This document shows, piece after piece, positions 1 to 11,480 of a stretch of DNA of 64,000 nucleotides. A program made the translations under genes and the position numbers. Under the pieces are notes generated by a model. It was not told where the DNA came from. It saw only the letters and a program-made list of their open reading frames with translations, and searched no databases. Position 1 is the stretch's first letter. Each line of letters begins with the position of its first letter. The DNA comes from Meloidogyne chitwoodi (taxonomy: Eukaryota > Nematoda > Chromadorea > Rhabditida > Meloidogynidae): assembly GCA_015183035.1 (NCBI GenBank), contig JACZZP010000006.1:2170001-2234000 (forward strand), given 5' to 3'.

Positions 1-1445
1 ATTTCTTAATTCTGATTTTTCAAGTTTATTTCTTAATTCTGATTTTTCAAGTTTATTTATTTCTTAATTCTGATTTTTCATGTTTATTTTTTATTTACTG
101 ATTTTTTAAGTTTATTTATTTCTTAATTCTGATTTTTCAAGTTTATTTATTTCTTAATTCTGATTTTTCAAGTTTATTTCTTAATTCTGATTTTTCAAGT
201 TTATTTATTTCTTAATTCTGATTTTTCAAGTTTATTTATTTCTTAATTCTGATTTGTTAAGTTTATTTATTTCTTAATTCTGATTTTTCAAGTTTATTTC
301 TTAATTCTGATTTTTCAAGTTTATTTATTTCTTAATTCTGATTTTTCAAGTTTATTTCTTAATTCTGATTTGTCAAGTTTATTTATTTCTTAATTCTGAT
401 TTTTCAAGTTTATTTATTTCTTAATTCTGATTTTTCAAGTTTATTTCTTAATTCTGATTTGTCAAGTTTATTTATTTCTTAATTCTGATTTTTCAAGTTT
501 ATTTCTTACTTCTGATTTTTCAAGTTTATTTATTTCTTAATTCTGATTTTTCAAGTTTATTTATTTCTTAATTCTGATTTTTCAAGTTTATTTCTTAATT
601 CTGATTTTTCAAGTTTATTTCTTAATTCTGATTTGTCAAGTTTATTTATTTCTTAATTCTGATTTTTCAAGTTTATTTATTTCTTAATTCTGATTTTTCA
701 AGTTTATTTCTTAATTCTGATTTTTCAAGTTTATTTATTTCTTAATTCTGATTTTTCATGTTTATTTTTTATTTACTGATTTTTTAAGTTTATTTATTTC
801 TTAATTCTGATTTTTCAAGTTTATTTATTTCTTAATTCTGATTTTTCAAGTTTATTTCTTAATTCTGATTTTTCAAGTTTATTTATTTCTTAATTCTGAT
901 TTTTCAAGTTTATTTATTTCTTAATTCTGATTTTTCAAGTTTATTTCTTAATTCTGATTTTTCAAGTTTATTTATTTCTTAATTCTGATTTTTCAAGTTT
1001 ATTTCTTAATTCTGATTTTTCAAGTTTATTTATTTCTTAATTCTGATTTGTTAAGTTTATTTATTTCTTAATTCTGATTTTTCAAGTTTATTTCTTAATT
1101 CTGATTTTTCAAGTTTATTTATTTCTTAATTCTGATTTTTCAAGTTTATTTCTTAATTCTGATTTGTCAAGTTTATTTATTTCTTAATTCTGATTTTTCA
1201 AGTTTATTTATTTCTTAATTCTGATTTTTCAAGTTTATTTCTTAATTCTGATTTGTCAAGTTTATTTATTTCTTAATTCTGATTTTTCAAGTTTATTTAT
1301 TTCTTAATTCTGATTTTTCAAGTTTATTTATTTCTTAATTCTGATTTTTCAAGTTTATTTATTTCTTAATTCTGATTTTTCAAGTTTATTTCTTAATTCT
1401 GATTTTTCAAGTTTATTTATTTCTTAATTTTGATTTTTCAAGTTT
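1..1445. repeat. Satellite array of 27/31-bp units with higher-order structure
   Basis: The whole stretch is a tandem array whose core is TTAATTCTGATTTTTCAAG. Units come in two lengths, 27 and 31 bp, that differ by one extra ATTT. Rare variant units (CATG for CAAG, GATTTGTTAAG, GATTTGTCAAG) recur at a fixed spacing: 251 to 1045, 367 to 1161 and 456 to 1250 are each 794 bp. This shows a higher-order repeat. The array runs off the left edge of the window. It has no coding content. Its core word also occurs in intronic clusters across the window. Confidence 0.97.
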
Positions 1446-1669
1446 CAAATAAATGTGAGTTCTCTGGTTTACTGATAAAAAAGAATAGACACACTCTAAC
1501 CATTCTAATTTATATTTTGTTTAAAACTTTTATAAATTAAAAGGAGTAAAGAAGAATGCATTTCTGTTTAGACAATGCCTATTGTTTGTTTTTTTATTTT
1601 TCAAGTGAAAGTGTTTTTATTTCATTGATTATGTAATTGTGTTTTTAAATAAATTATTTTTATTAAATT

Positions 1670-2788
1670 ATGAAAAATAAAAAAATAAATTTATCTAAAG
1701 AATTGTTATCTGAAATAATTAATTTTATTCCTTTTAATTTAAAATGGTCTTTTATTAGAATAAATAAAATATTTGATATTTTTATAATTAAATTTCAAAG
1801 AAAGTGGATAATTAATTTTAAAATTGTTTTTATTTTTTAATTTAAATTAAAATTTTATTTTTTAGAGAAAACGACAAGTTGAAACCATCTTTGACGGAAT
1901 AATTGCACACATTATTTGGTTAGAAAAAAAATATTACAACATAAACGCGCCATTCTTGCCTTTTGTTTTGCGTGATTTTTCGAGTAATATTTTATAATTA
2001 AATAATTTTTATAAAATATTAGTGTTTTTAAGCTAATCTTTGATTAATTTAAATATTATATATTTTTAATTTAAAAATTTTTTAAATTAAAAAATGTCAA
2101 AAAAAAAGATAATATTTTATAAATTATATTTAGATATTTATGAACTATTTCACTTTCTTGTAACGCATGAAAATGCTGTTTTGGAAGGGGTTGAAGATGT
2201 AAATTTAAAAAAATAATATTATTATTATTTATTAATTAAATTTTTCAGTTGTTTGTAGATGAGTGGCCTATTAATATTCCATTAACTAAACAAACTGCGG
2301 TTTTTTTTAAATTTATAAAATAAAAAATTAAAACAACTTTTTGTTTTAATTTTTAAAAATTAGACAATTATTAGAAAAGGATTATTTGAGTTTTACATTA
2401 TTTTTAAAAGAATCATTTTAAGACTCAAATGCTCCTTTTTTAATTTTATTCTTTTTTATTATTCTTTTTTATCTCAAGTTATGGGAAGATTATCGTTCTA
2501 GACAGCAAAAATTATTAGCTTTGTTTAGAGGCTTTTTGCATAAAATTAACTTAATGGGTGATCATCTTTTTGATGATATTTTGTTCAATCGTTTAAAGAA
2601 TATTGGGGAAGGTATTTTTTTATTTTTATAAAAATTAAATGTAAATTTATTTTTTTATTTTATTCTAATCTAAATTTGATAATTAATTAAATTAATAATA
2701 AAACTTTAATTTTCCAGCTGCTGAGTCATTGCTTGTTGGAACGCGAAGTTTTATTGAAACAAATCGCAACAATAAAAATTTTGATTAA
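1670..2788 (+). pseudogene. Degenerate F-box-like multi-exon gene
   Basis: A start at 1670 opens a frame beginning MKNKKINLSKELLSEIINF. It resembles the N-terminal half of an F-box and matches the small F-box-like exons at 4075, 18866 and 59194. Downstream are exon-like pieces: one ending in VLRDFS near 1980, one from 2094 containing HENAVLEGVEDV, one with DEWPINIPLTKQTA near 2252, one with LWEDYRSRQQ near 2482, and a last one reading AAESLLVGTRSFIETN that stops at 2788. The first splice (donor near 1808, acceptor near 1865) does not keep frame in my reading, and one middle exon needs a frame change. I read it as a decayed or fast-evolving gene. The product beyond the F-box-like start is not recognised. 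Confidence 0.4.
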
Positions 2789-2842
2789 TTTTTGACACGT
2801 TATTTTTGCAACATTAACTCCTTTTTATATTGTCATTTTGGT

Positions 2843-3575
2843 AAGTTTTTCAAGTATCAATTTAAATAAAATTTGGTTAATTTTTATGTTCTAAAATATT
2901 TTTTTTTAGGAAAAATTTTATTTTTGTATCTTCATAAAAGTAATATATATTTTTGAAAATTAATTTAATTTTTAAATTATTTCTTTTTAAATAATTTAAA
3001 AAAATAAATAGACAGAAAATAGAGATATATTTTTCTTTAAAAATATTTTTAAATTCTTATAAATTTTATTAATTTTTAATTTTATATTCACTTTAAAGGC
3101 CTTCAAATTTAAACCTATAATGCTTTTAGAAAAAAAAATTTTTTCTAAAAGAAACAGCAAATTAAATTCAAAAAACGAAATTAATTTAAATTAGGCATTT
3201 ATGAAAATTTTTCGGTATTTAATTTTTTTTAAATATGATAATAATGTTTTTACGTATTAATTTTGAAGGCCTTTCAAATGAATATAAAATTAAAAATTAA
3301 TAAAATTTATAAGAATTTAAAAATATTTTTAAAGAAAAATATATCTCTATTTTCTGTTTATTTATTTTTTTTAAATTATTTAAAAAGAATTAATTTAAAA
3401 ATTAAATTAATTTTCAAAAATATATATTACTTTTATGAAGATACAAAAATAAAATTTTTCCTAAAAAAAAATATTTTAGAACATAAAAATTAACCAAATT
3501 TTATATAAATTGTGTTAATTATATCCATTATTCAGTATAAATTTTTTAATTCTATCAGATCATACTTGAAAACTT
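2843..3575. repeat. Fold-back (inverted repeat) element, arms about 250 bp
   Basis: The sequence from 2843 to about 3105 returns as its reverse complement from about 3266 to 3575. Examples are AGGCCTTCAAAT near 3098 against the matching block near 3266, and AAATTTTATTTTTGTATC against its complement near 3440. The right arm carries roughly 55 extra bases near its outer end. The spacer holds a smaller hairpin at about 3123-3152. The open frame at 3263-3493 is only the translated right arm and is not a gene. No target duplication is obvious. Confidence 0.8.
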
Positions 3576-3779
3576 AAAACAAAATGTCAATAAAAGTATA
3601 TACTTTTGTGTTGTTTTGTATTTTTAAAAATGTTGAGAATTTACTTTTAATTTCAAATTAAATGTTACGTATAATTTTGTTGCATAAAAAAATTGAATTT
3701 TTTTTATGATTAACTGATTATTAAATTTAGAGAATTTAAATTTCTGTGCGTGCTTAAATGGTTAGTGGCAAAAATATAA

Positions 3780-4074
3780 AGACTATGAGAAGAGAGAAAA
3801 GAATTAACTGATTTTCTCTTTGCGTATTTTCTCTGTTGTATGCATAGAGTGTTAAACAAAATAGCATGTAAAAATAAGAGACATTTGTTTAACTATAATT
3901 AAGAGAGGGTTTAACATAGAAATGTTTTTAGATGGCCTTACAGTATACCTTAGCAGAATTTATTTACTCTCACTTTTAAACTTACTTACCCCTTCTTTGT
4001 TTTTAATCGTTAAGGGGTAGAAAAGTAGAAACGTTATAAACTTGTTCCTCCTCTGCAACTTTAACTCAATAAAA
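3780..4074 (+). promoter_or_regulatory. Conserved 5' flank of gene-family copy A
   Basis: This block (for example GAAGAGAG..AAAGAATTAACTG, then ATGGCCTTACAGTATACCT) recurs upstream of copy C at about 57900-58100 and, inverted, of copy B at about 20700-20900. Conservation of a non-coding flank in three paralogous places marks it as part of the duplicated unit and probably the promoter region. No specific binding site is claimed. Confidence 0.5.
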
Positions 4075-5402
4075 ATGAAAAAATACCAAAAAAGTTTACC
4101 AAAAGAATTATTTTTTGATTTTATCCATTTTATCCCTTTTGATGCGAAATGGACAAAAATTAGAACATCAAAATTATTTGATCTTTTTTTAATTAAATTT
4201 CAACGAGTTTTTTTGTTTTTTTAAGTATTGTGAGTTTTAAATTTTTAAAATATTTTAACAGTTCTTTTTCTGCTTCTCTTACTTGTCTTTAATGTTATTT
4301 TTTCTCTTTCATCACTTTTCTCTCTTTTGACTGTGCTTTCTCTTTTCTTGTCTAACCTAATCCGGAAAATGTTCAGGAAAAAGTTCTTTTCTTTGTAATT
4401 TTTTTCTGATTTTGATAGACAAAGAGAGAGACAGTGCACAAATATTAACATTAGAATAAGAGAGACAATTCTAACATATTTCAAATATTAATGATTGAGT
4501 CTTATTATAAATTTTAATAATTTATTTAAAATTAAAAAATATTAAAATTTTATTTAGTTGAAAGTAAAAACACTTGGAATTTATGGGACCATAATTGATA
4601 ATTTAAAGAATATGGAAGGAAAAGAAAAGTCCTTAATTATGAAAAGTCTTTCGTACATTGATGCAAATTTCAACGGTGAATTTAAAAATCTATTTTTTAT
4701 CTCAAATTTTTTTAGGTTTGTTTTATTGTCTTAAAGGTTTGTCTGCTCAGGATTTAGCAACTACAAATTTAAACAAGCTGTATATAAATTTAAATAAATT
4801 TATACAAAATTTTCGATTCCTATAATATTTTGGATATTTAAATAACTAAAAATTAAATTTTATGAGTTTCTAAAATATAGAAAGTATTCAAACTTGCATT
4901 TTTTTAAATATATTTTTATTTAGAAAATAAGTTCTGTTAAAGATTAATGGCCATTTCATCAACCCGACAGTGAAGGAGAGGTATCATTTTTACCAAATCA
5001 GAATTAGTTTTATGTAGTTAAGTCTGTTGGGAAAAACTAATTATATTTTGATTAAAGAATTATAAAATTCCTAAATTTGATCCTTTTAAAAATTAACTTA
5101 AAATATTTTTTAAATTAAAAAAATTTAAGCTCAAGGAAAATGTCAGCAAAAAACGTAAGATACTAAAGGGAATGTTCAAGTGCATTAAAGAATCAATTAA
5201 TGCCAATTCTTTTACTGTTAGTGATTGGAGGCGTCCTGGAATTGGTAAATAAATAAAAATTAAAAAATTCTCAAGTCACAAGAATTACATAATTTTAAAC
5301 ATTTTTATTAATTATTTTATTTTAGGATATGAGGAATACATAAATGCTATGTATGAGTACTACGATGATCCTAAGAATAAGCGAATTAATGCTCCTCGTT
5401 AG
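4075..5402 (+). pseudogene. Gene-family copy A: F-box-like exon plus decayed downstream exons
   Basis: An F-box-like exon starts at 4075 (MKKYQKSLPKELFFDFIHF). It is followed by exons homologous to those of copies B and C: one near 4559-4675 ending SYIDANFN, one near 4715-4780 (GLFYCLKGLSAQDLATTNL), one near 4924-4980, one near 5128-5245 (KENVSKKRKILKGMFKC) and a terminal one ending KNKRINAPR at 5402. The counterpart of the usual first exon is missing. In the exon near 4924 the frame that aligns with copy B (..WP..) contains a TAA. The intron after the F-box exon keeps strong similarity to the corresponding introns of B and C. Most likely a decayed paralogue. The function of the family is unknown. 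Confidence 0.55.
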
Positions 5403-5738
5403 AATTTGTTTGTCAATGTTTTTAAGCAAATTCAAGTGTTTTTATGAATGTTGTTGTTTTGTATAGAAAAATCAGAATTTATTTCAGAATTTCGAAAATA
5501 TCAATTTCTCCTTTTTTAAGAATTTATTTTTATACTTCCTATTAAAATCTGATTTCTTAAAAAATAAAATGGAAATTTGTTACTGCTTTAATTTTTTAAA
5601 TAGATGTTGTGTATATTGATTTTTTTGCATAGAAAATAATAATTTTATATTTAATTAATTTTAAATTTTTTATTATTCTAACGTTTCCAATTACATTTTT
5701 ATAAATTAAATCTAATTTTTAAATTTACAAAAAATTAA
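5403..5738. other. Convergent intergenic spacer, no gene seen
   Basis: A+T-rich spacer between copy A on the plus strand and the F-box/LRR gene on the minus strand. It contains isolated TCAGAATT-type words near 5471-5550 but no gene-like frame. Confidence 0.6.
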
Positions 5739-8700
5739 TTAATTAAATAATAATTGATTATAAAATTTTGAGCATTGAAGAATTCCTGTTCTACACATTT
5801 CTGTTGTTCTGACAACAGACATTCTATCTGCTCTTTCAAAATTTGATCTAACCAATTCATAATATTGTCCATCACTTAATACAATTGAATGTAATTTTGG
5901 ACATTTCATGCGAAGAACATCAATGAATTTACTAAAAGAATATTCTGATTTTTTAAAAAGAAAATTCTGATTTTTAAAAGCAAAATTCTGATTTCTTAAA
6001 AAATATTCTGATTTTAAAAATTCTGATTTTATTAAAAAATATTCTGATTTAAAAAATTCTGTTTTAAAAAATTCTGTTTTAAAAAATTCTGTTTTAAAAA
6101 AGAAATTTCTGATTTAAAAAAATATTCTGATTTACAACTTGATTTTTATCAGAATAAAAAATATTTCCCAACCTCGATTTATCAGAAAACCGTAATGTAC
6201 CATCATCCCAACGTATTTCTAAGCGTGTTAGAACTGGACAATTTTGGGCAATACAATCAATGAACTGAAATAAAAATTAATTAAAAATATTTTTTAGTTA
6301 ACCTGATCAATATGAATTTTTGCCGTTACCTAAAATTAAAAAAATTTAATTTGTAAAAATTAAAACCTTTGGACAACAATCTTCAGCCACACCCATAACT
6401 AATACACAAATATTATTTAAACGAGAAATTGAATTCATCCAAAAATATTCAAGTAATTTACTTTAAAATAATAAAATATTTTTTAAAAAGTTCTGATTTT
6501 TTAGTTCTGATTTTTTCAGAAAATTCTGATTTAAAAAATATTTTAAAATTTAATTATACCCATGTCCACCCAAATTTAAAGCTTTAAATTGATGACCATG
6601 ACGAGCAACTAATTCAGTCAAAGCAAATTCTGTAAGAGAATCACAAGTATCCAATGATAAATATTCTATATTATTTATTGTATTTGATTCCATTAAACTA
6701 TCCAAAACTTGATCTGTAAAGTTTTCAAGCCAGCTAGCGTCTAACCCTTTGAAAAAATAAAAATCAGAATTTTAATTTAAAAAATCAGAATTTTAATTTA
6801 AAGAATCAGAATTCTGCCTTTAAAAATCAGAATTTTAATTTAAAAAATCAGAATTTTAATTTAAAGAATCAGAATTCTGCCTTTAAAAATCAGAATTTTA
6901 ATTTAAAAAATCAGAATTTTAATTTAAAGAATCAGAATTCTGCCTTTAAAAATCAGAATTTTAATTTAAAAAATCAGAATTTTAATTAAAAACTAACAAC
7001 GTAAGTGTGGCAGTCTTGTTAACAAAGAAATAAGTGTTTCTGTACTCAATTCAGTTGCTCTAATGTCCAATTCTTCTATGCGCGTCTTTTCCCATTCCAA
7101 TTGTTGGATTATACTGTCATCCAATGCTTTAATTTTTTCCAAAATTAAATTTATTTTTTAAATTAAATAAACTTGTATATGCTAATAAAAGAGTTGTAAG
7201 CTTTCGACATCTTTGAAATACTAAACGAAGACATGAACCTAAAAATTAAAAAAATATTCTAATAGAAAGGCATGTTTAATAAAATCAGAATTCCATTTTT
7301 AAAATAAAATTCTAGAATATTCTAAAAGAAAGTGTCTGTAGAGTCTCAACCCATATATTTAAAAAATTACCAGTAACTTTAGTACAATAATTAACGCAAA
7401 AACATTGTAATCTAGCACAATTTGATGATAAAGCATCTACATGGTCATCAGTAATAAAAGGAACCTAAAAACAAATTTATCAATTTTCTTTAAATTAACA
7501 AAGACTCACTCCCCATAGGTTGACCTAAAAAATAAAAAATAATATTTTAAAATATTCTAAAAAATTAACCACTGTGAGATTTGGCAAATATTGTTTTAAT
7601 TTGAATAGATTAACCTTAAAGAAAAAATTTAAAATTTTATTCTTTCAATTTTATTTACCGTTTCATAAACTTCTTCTTCCTCATCTTCCACCTTTTCATA
7701 TGTTCCTTTTGATTAAAAATATAATTTAAAAAATCTTAGGAAAATACCAATAATATGTAAAATTTCAACGCTAGAAATGAATGTGTAAACCTTTCTCAAA
7801 AAACCTGGGAAAAAATAAAATTAAACCCCCTCTCCGTTAATTACTCTTCTCTTAAACCTTATTTAAAAAAATAATAAACCTTCAAGAAAAATATTTTCAC
7901 TCAAACAAATAGTTAAAGAACGTAGTCGACTTGGAAATGATTGAAGATCATTAAAATCATGTAATTGCATTGCTGTAGAAAAATCTAAAGTCAAATATTG
8001 GAGTTTTTGGCACCGATTGGCAAATTCATGAAGAACCTTTATTTAAACAAATTAAAAAATTGAAAAAAAACAAACATTTGGAGTAATTAAATCTGTTGCC
8101 AATTCACAAGAACAAAGTTCAGTAAACCGAATAGGAATTAATTGAGTAAAATGTTCTAGATTAGTTACCTAAAAAGAAAAAAATTATTTAAAAAAGTGTC
8201 TAATCTGGTAAGTTAAGCAACGCTGATTGTGAGAAAGAGAAAAAAGAAGAGACGAAATGGGCAGTGGAATGAAAAGTTACAAAATGGTCAATGAAAAAAT
8301 GTTAAAAACAAGTAAAATTTTTAAGAATAAAATTATTTTGCAAAGAGAGATTTTTTTTTTAATAATTTTTTTTTAAGAAAAATTTACTTGAATCCCACCA
8401 TGAGCAACTCTATAAAAATAAAAAAAATTTTTTTTATAAATATTTTTTAAAAAAAACCTAAAAGAAATATTTGTCCACAAAGCAGGACTTTCAATAATTA
8501 CTTTCCATTTTTTACAAACTCTACTTGCATTAAGCATTTGTCCTGGTGGAAGATAAGAGAATATTAGTTGAAGAACACGATCTGGCAATTTATCGATGCA
8601 CTTAAAAGAAATTTTTTTTAATTATTTTAATTGAGGAAAATTGTTCAAAAAACCAAAAAACACGCATTTTAGTCACGCAAATTTTCTTTCTATTTTTCTT

Positions 8701-9265
8701 AGGCTCTTCATCCTTATCCCTTCAAACTTTTATATTCTAGAGACTCAATCCTTTCCTCCTATATTCCAATCTCTTACTTATCTTTGGCTTAGAAAAATCA
8801 GAATTCTGGTTTAAAAAATCAGAAGAGGGGTAAGATAAATCAGAATTTTAATTTAGAAAAATCAGAATTTTGGTTTAAAAAATCAGAATTTTGATCAGAA
8901 AAATCAGAATTTTGGCTTAGAAAAATCAGAATTCTGATTTAAAAATCAGAAGAGGGATGAAATAAATCAGAATTTATTAAAATAATCAAAACTTCTTCAG
9001 GTATAAGATCAACAGCCCCCGTCCTCATCCATCCTCCACCACCGCCAGTATAACCCCCTCCCATAGAAGCTTCATTTGCCACAATATTATTAGTGGTCCA
9101 ATTAGTATTATTCTCATTTTCATTATTTTCTAAAATAATTCCTCCTCTTCCTCCTTTATCTCTTCTTTTTTGTATTTTATTTCGAATTGTATCAGATTCT
9201 GTATTTGCTAATTTAACAGTTAATTTTCTACTCATTTCAAATAAATCTTGTGTTGATATAGCCAT
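5739..9265 (-). CDS. F-box and leucine-rich repeat protein
   Basis: This is a substrate receptor of the SCF ubiquitin-ligase type. The F-box exon (about 8597-8459) reads IDKLPDRVLQLIFSYLPP and continues through RVCKKWKVIIESPALW, a full F-box. The many downstream exons, read from 8400 to 5739, give LRR-like segments such as LQYLTLDFSTAMQLHDF, FLRKVYTFISSVEILHIIG, an acidic EKVEDEEEEVYET stretch, LTVVNL, and CARLQCFCVNYCTKVTG. The last exon has YYELVRSNFERADRMSVVRT and stops at 5739. From memory this end resembles a conserved metazoan F-box/LRR family, but I cannot name the orthologue. The start at 9265 (MAISTQDLFEMSRK) is chosen because the upstream frame is low-complexity; the exon would splice from ..DLIPEE directly to CIDKLPDRV. 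Upstream minus-strand exons may instead supply the true N-terminus. Several introns carry AATTCTGA clusters. Confidence 0.85.
5935..6135. repeat. Intronic ATTCTGATTT cluster
   Basis: About a dozen imperfect copies of ATTCTGATTT or TTCTGTTTTAAAAAA lie in tandem, separated by A-runs, inside an intron of the minus-strand F-box/LRR gene. The core is the same as in the satellite at 1-1445. Confidence 0.9.
6763..6990. repeat. Intronic minisatellite, about 63-bp period, built of TCAGAATT words
   Basis: Three and a half copies of a roughly 63-bp unit. Each unit consists of two AAAATCAGAATTTTAATTT words followed by AAAGAATCAGAATTCTGCC. It lies within an F-box/LRR gene intron. The GAATCAGAATTCTG piece is a short palindrome. 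Confidence 0.93.
8790..8985. repeat. Intronic TCAGAATT cluster
   Basis: At least eight copies of AAATCAGAATTTT/TCAGAATTCTG occur in the intron between the proposed N-terminal exon and the F-box exon of the minus-strand gene. The word runs right up to the proposed donor. Confidence 0.9.
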
Positions 9266-9590
9266 TCTTTTTTTAGTCTTTTTATAGTAAAATTTTTTAT
9301 GGTAGAAAAGAACGCTTTTTTTATAAAAAAATTTTAAATGAAAAAAAAATATAAAAAATTGAAAACAAGAAAAGGAAAACAAAGATTTTATAGACTAAAT
9401 GATGTTTAAAAAGTGATGGATGCCACACAACTGTTTAAAAAAGATTTACGGATTTTGAGGGGAAAGGGTAAAAGAAAATAAAAATATTTATTGTTAATCG
9501 ATTGAAAAAAGTAATAAAAATATTCTAAAAGAATTTAAAAGAGATTTCTAACAAAAAGAAGCATTTTTAAGAAAAGAAAAAAATAAAAAC

Positions 9591-9665
9591 GACAAACGGA
9601 TTCGAACCTTGAACCTATCAGTGAATAATCAACAACGCTAACCATTCAACCACAACCGCCACTTA
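9591..9665 (-). repeat. tRNA-derived (SINE-like) sequence
   Basis: On the minus strand a box A-like GGTTGAATGGTTAGCG is followed about 40 bases later by a box B GGTTCGAATCC. The T-stem pairs poorly and I cannot form a good acceptor stem, so it is a tRNA relic or SINE rather than a working tRNA gene. Confidence 0.6.
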
Positions 9666-9782
9666 ACTTTTCTGATTAAATAATACCTATATTTATTTTT
9701 TTAATTACAAATTTAACCTTTTTAGTTGAAAAAACCCCAAAAAACTTAAAAAATTTACATAAAAAATAAAACCTTCTTACAT

Positions 9783-10005
9783 GTCCTTTTATATCCTTCT
9801 CCTCATCACAACAACATTTTTCTACATTTTTCAACTTTCCGCTACCAAATCTTGGCTTTTTAATTGAAGATCTTCTTGTTGTATTACGTTTCAATTGAAT
9901 AAAATTTTCTTGTTTAATTGATTTTTGATGGGTAACGAAACTTTTTTCTTTTAATTTTTGTTTTTTATTGTAATCAGAAAGTGATAAAATAAACATTCTA
10001 ACCAT
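9783..10005 (-). CDS. Unassigned minus-strand exon, basic protein
   Basis: An open frame starts MVRMFILSLSDYNKKQ and continues with a Lys/Arg-rich stretch (KRNTTRRSSIKKPRF) and a CCCDEEKD motif. It runs to a good donor (CAT|GTAAGA) at about 9782. A coding exon is plausible, but I could not link it with confidence to the exons at 10680-11135 or to the F-box/LRR gene downstream. The product is not recognised. Confidence 0.3.
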
Positions 10006-10514
10006 TTAATCTGAGAAATGAGAATTTTAAAGAAAATCTCTATCTTATCCCACATTAAATATTCAAATCTCTTAGTTATACCAACGTCTAAAATTCTCAA
10101 TTTATTCTCATTTTGCTCCTTTAACGTATCCCAGTTTCAAATGTCCTAATTTTTCAATTATCTCAGTTTGAAAAGTTACAGGGGAAGGGTGGGATAACTC
10201 AGAGATTTTTAAATAAATTTGAGAAATGATTGATGACAATTGAAAATTACAAAGTATATATATTATTTCTAATTTTACAAATTTTGTAAACAAACAAGTA
10301 AACAAATATATAATTTTATTTAAAAATAGAAAATTAGAGAATTCTCTCTCATTTTTACACACTATTTTCCTTGTATTTTTCACTTGCGCGTATTTTTAAA
10401 TTCTAAAAAAATAAAAATCAAGTGTTCTTTCTACTTCTGAACTCAAGGACTTGGGAACAAATAAAAAATAAAATTTTAAGGAATTTCAGTCTTTTTTTTG
10501 ATCAAAATACATGT

Positions 10515-11480
10515 AAATTAAAGCTAAGACTCTAATGGTTAAGATTCAACTGGCTAGGACTCTAATGGCCAAACCACTAGGGTCTAAAATTAAAAATAAA
10601 TCTAAGACTCTAGTGTCTTTTTTAAAAATTTAATTTTTCTTTTAAGTCCATTAGAGTAATAAATTAAAAAATATACCGGCATTCTAGAAAGCAAAAAGGC
10701 CAATTGAAACCTTCCCAAAGCTCTTATTTTTGCAATAATTCTTCCTCTTTTTCGTCTCCATTCTCTACTTTCTCTAAAATGTCGTTTAGTAGTTGGTAAA
10801 AAGCTAAACTGAAAAATTAAAATTTAAAATAAATTTAAAGGTTTTTAAAAATAAAATTAATTTAAAAAATGGTCGTTACAGTGCCTTCCGACACTCGCAC
10901 CAAAGTGACCACATTTCCCCAAATGTTTATTTAAAATACCCCAAATTATTTAAAAAGTTTCTTAATTTGAAATCCTCAATTTTATAAATCTAAACCGCCT
11001 AATTTTTTAATAAAATGTAAAAAACTAACTTCAATTTCCGATTTGGGTATCTACAAAAAAATAAAATTAAAAAAAAAATTAAATAAAAATAAAAAAAACC
11101 TTTCCACCTAAACGGCATCTCACAGCTTCAATCATTTTTAATTTTCTTCTAAATAAAATTTAATTAAAAAAAATCTTAAAAATATTTTATAAAAATGACA
11201 AAAATCACTCACACCCAACCCATATGTTTTATTAAAAAAAGAGAAAGATCGGACATTCTCTCTCTTAGCTTATAAAAATTTTATAAAAAGACCGTTAAAA
11301 AAAGTGGAATAGCCTATTATATCCTCTCCTATCATTTTTTCTCTTAAGGTACATTAGAGTCTGGAAAATTAAAATAATATAAAAATACTCTAATGACCTA
11401 ATATACCATTAGAGCCTTAAACTGAAAAAATAAATTCTTAGACTCTAGTGTCCTTTTTGATATTATAGTGTTGATCTTTT
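10515..11480. repeat. Cluster of GACTCTAATG words and relatives
   Basis: AGACTCTAATGG, GGACTCTAATGGCC, AGACTCTAGTGTC and reversed forms (CATTAGAGTC, CCATTAGAGCC) occur at about 10527, 10558, 10603, 11348, 11393, 11406 and 11439. They lie around and between the exons of the unassigned minus-strand gene. The last is followed by GTTGATCTTTTGGAC at about 11470, which recurs reversed near 45437. Confidence 0.8.
10680..11135 (-). CDS. 5' exons of an unassigned basic protein
   Basis: Three exons splice cleanly, all in phase 0: 11135-11100 (MIEAVRCRLGGK), 11050-11030 (IPKSEIE) and 10808 to about 10680 (FSFLPTTKRHFRESREW, then an Arg/Lys-rich run and RFQLAFLLSRMP). The third ends at a GTATAT donor. 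Good splice sites and an uninterrupted frame support a real gene start. The downstream exons are not identified. It might be the N-terminus of the F-box/LRR protein at 5739-9265, because an acceptor near 9275 would give TKKRMAISTQ in frame. Confidence 0.5.

Noticed and set aside
1..1445. Telomere repeat
   Set aside because: The unit is neither TTAGGC nor G-rich; the array may simply be an interstitial satellite cut by the window edge.
3263..3493. 76-codon plus-strand open frame
   Set aside because: It is one arm of the 2843-3575 inverted repeat, Lys/Asn/Ile-rich from A+T content, with no gene-like structure.
6763..6990. CRISPR-like array
   Set aside because: Regular spacing of a palindromic word, but no unique spacers, and the sequence lies in a eukaryotic intron.
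10108..10383. 91-codon minus-strand frame (MKNTRKIVCKN..)
   Set aside because: Low-complexity Phe/Leu/Ile-rich translation without splice support or similarity to anything recognised.
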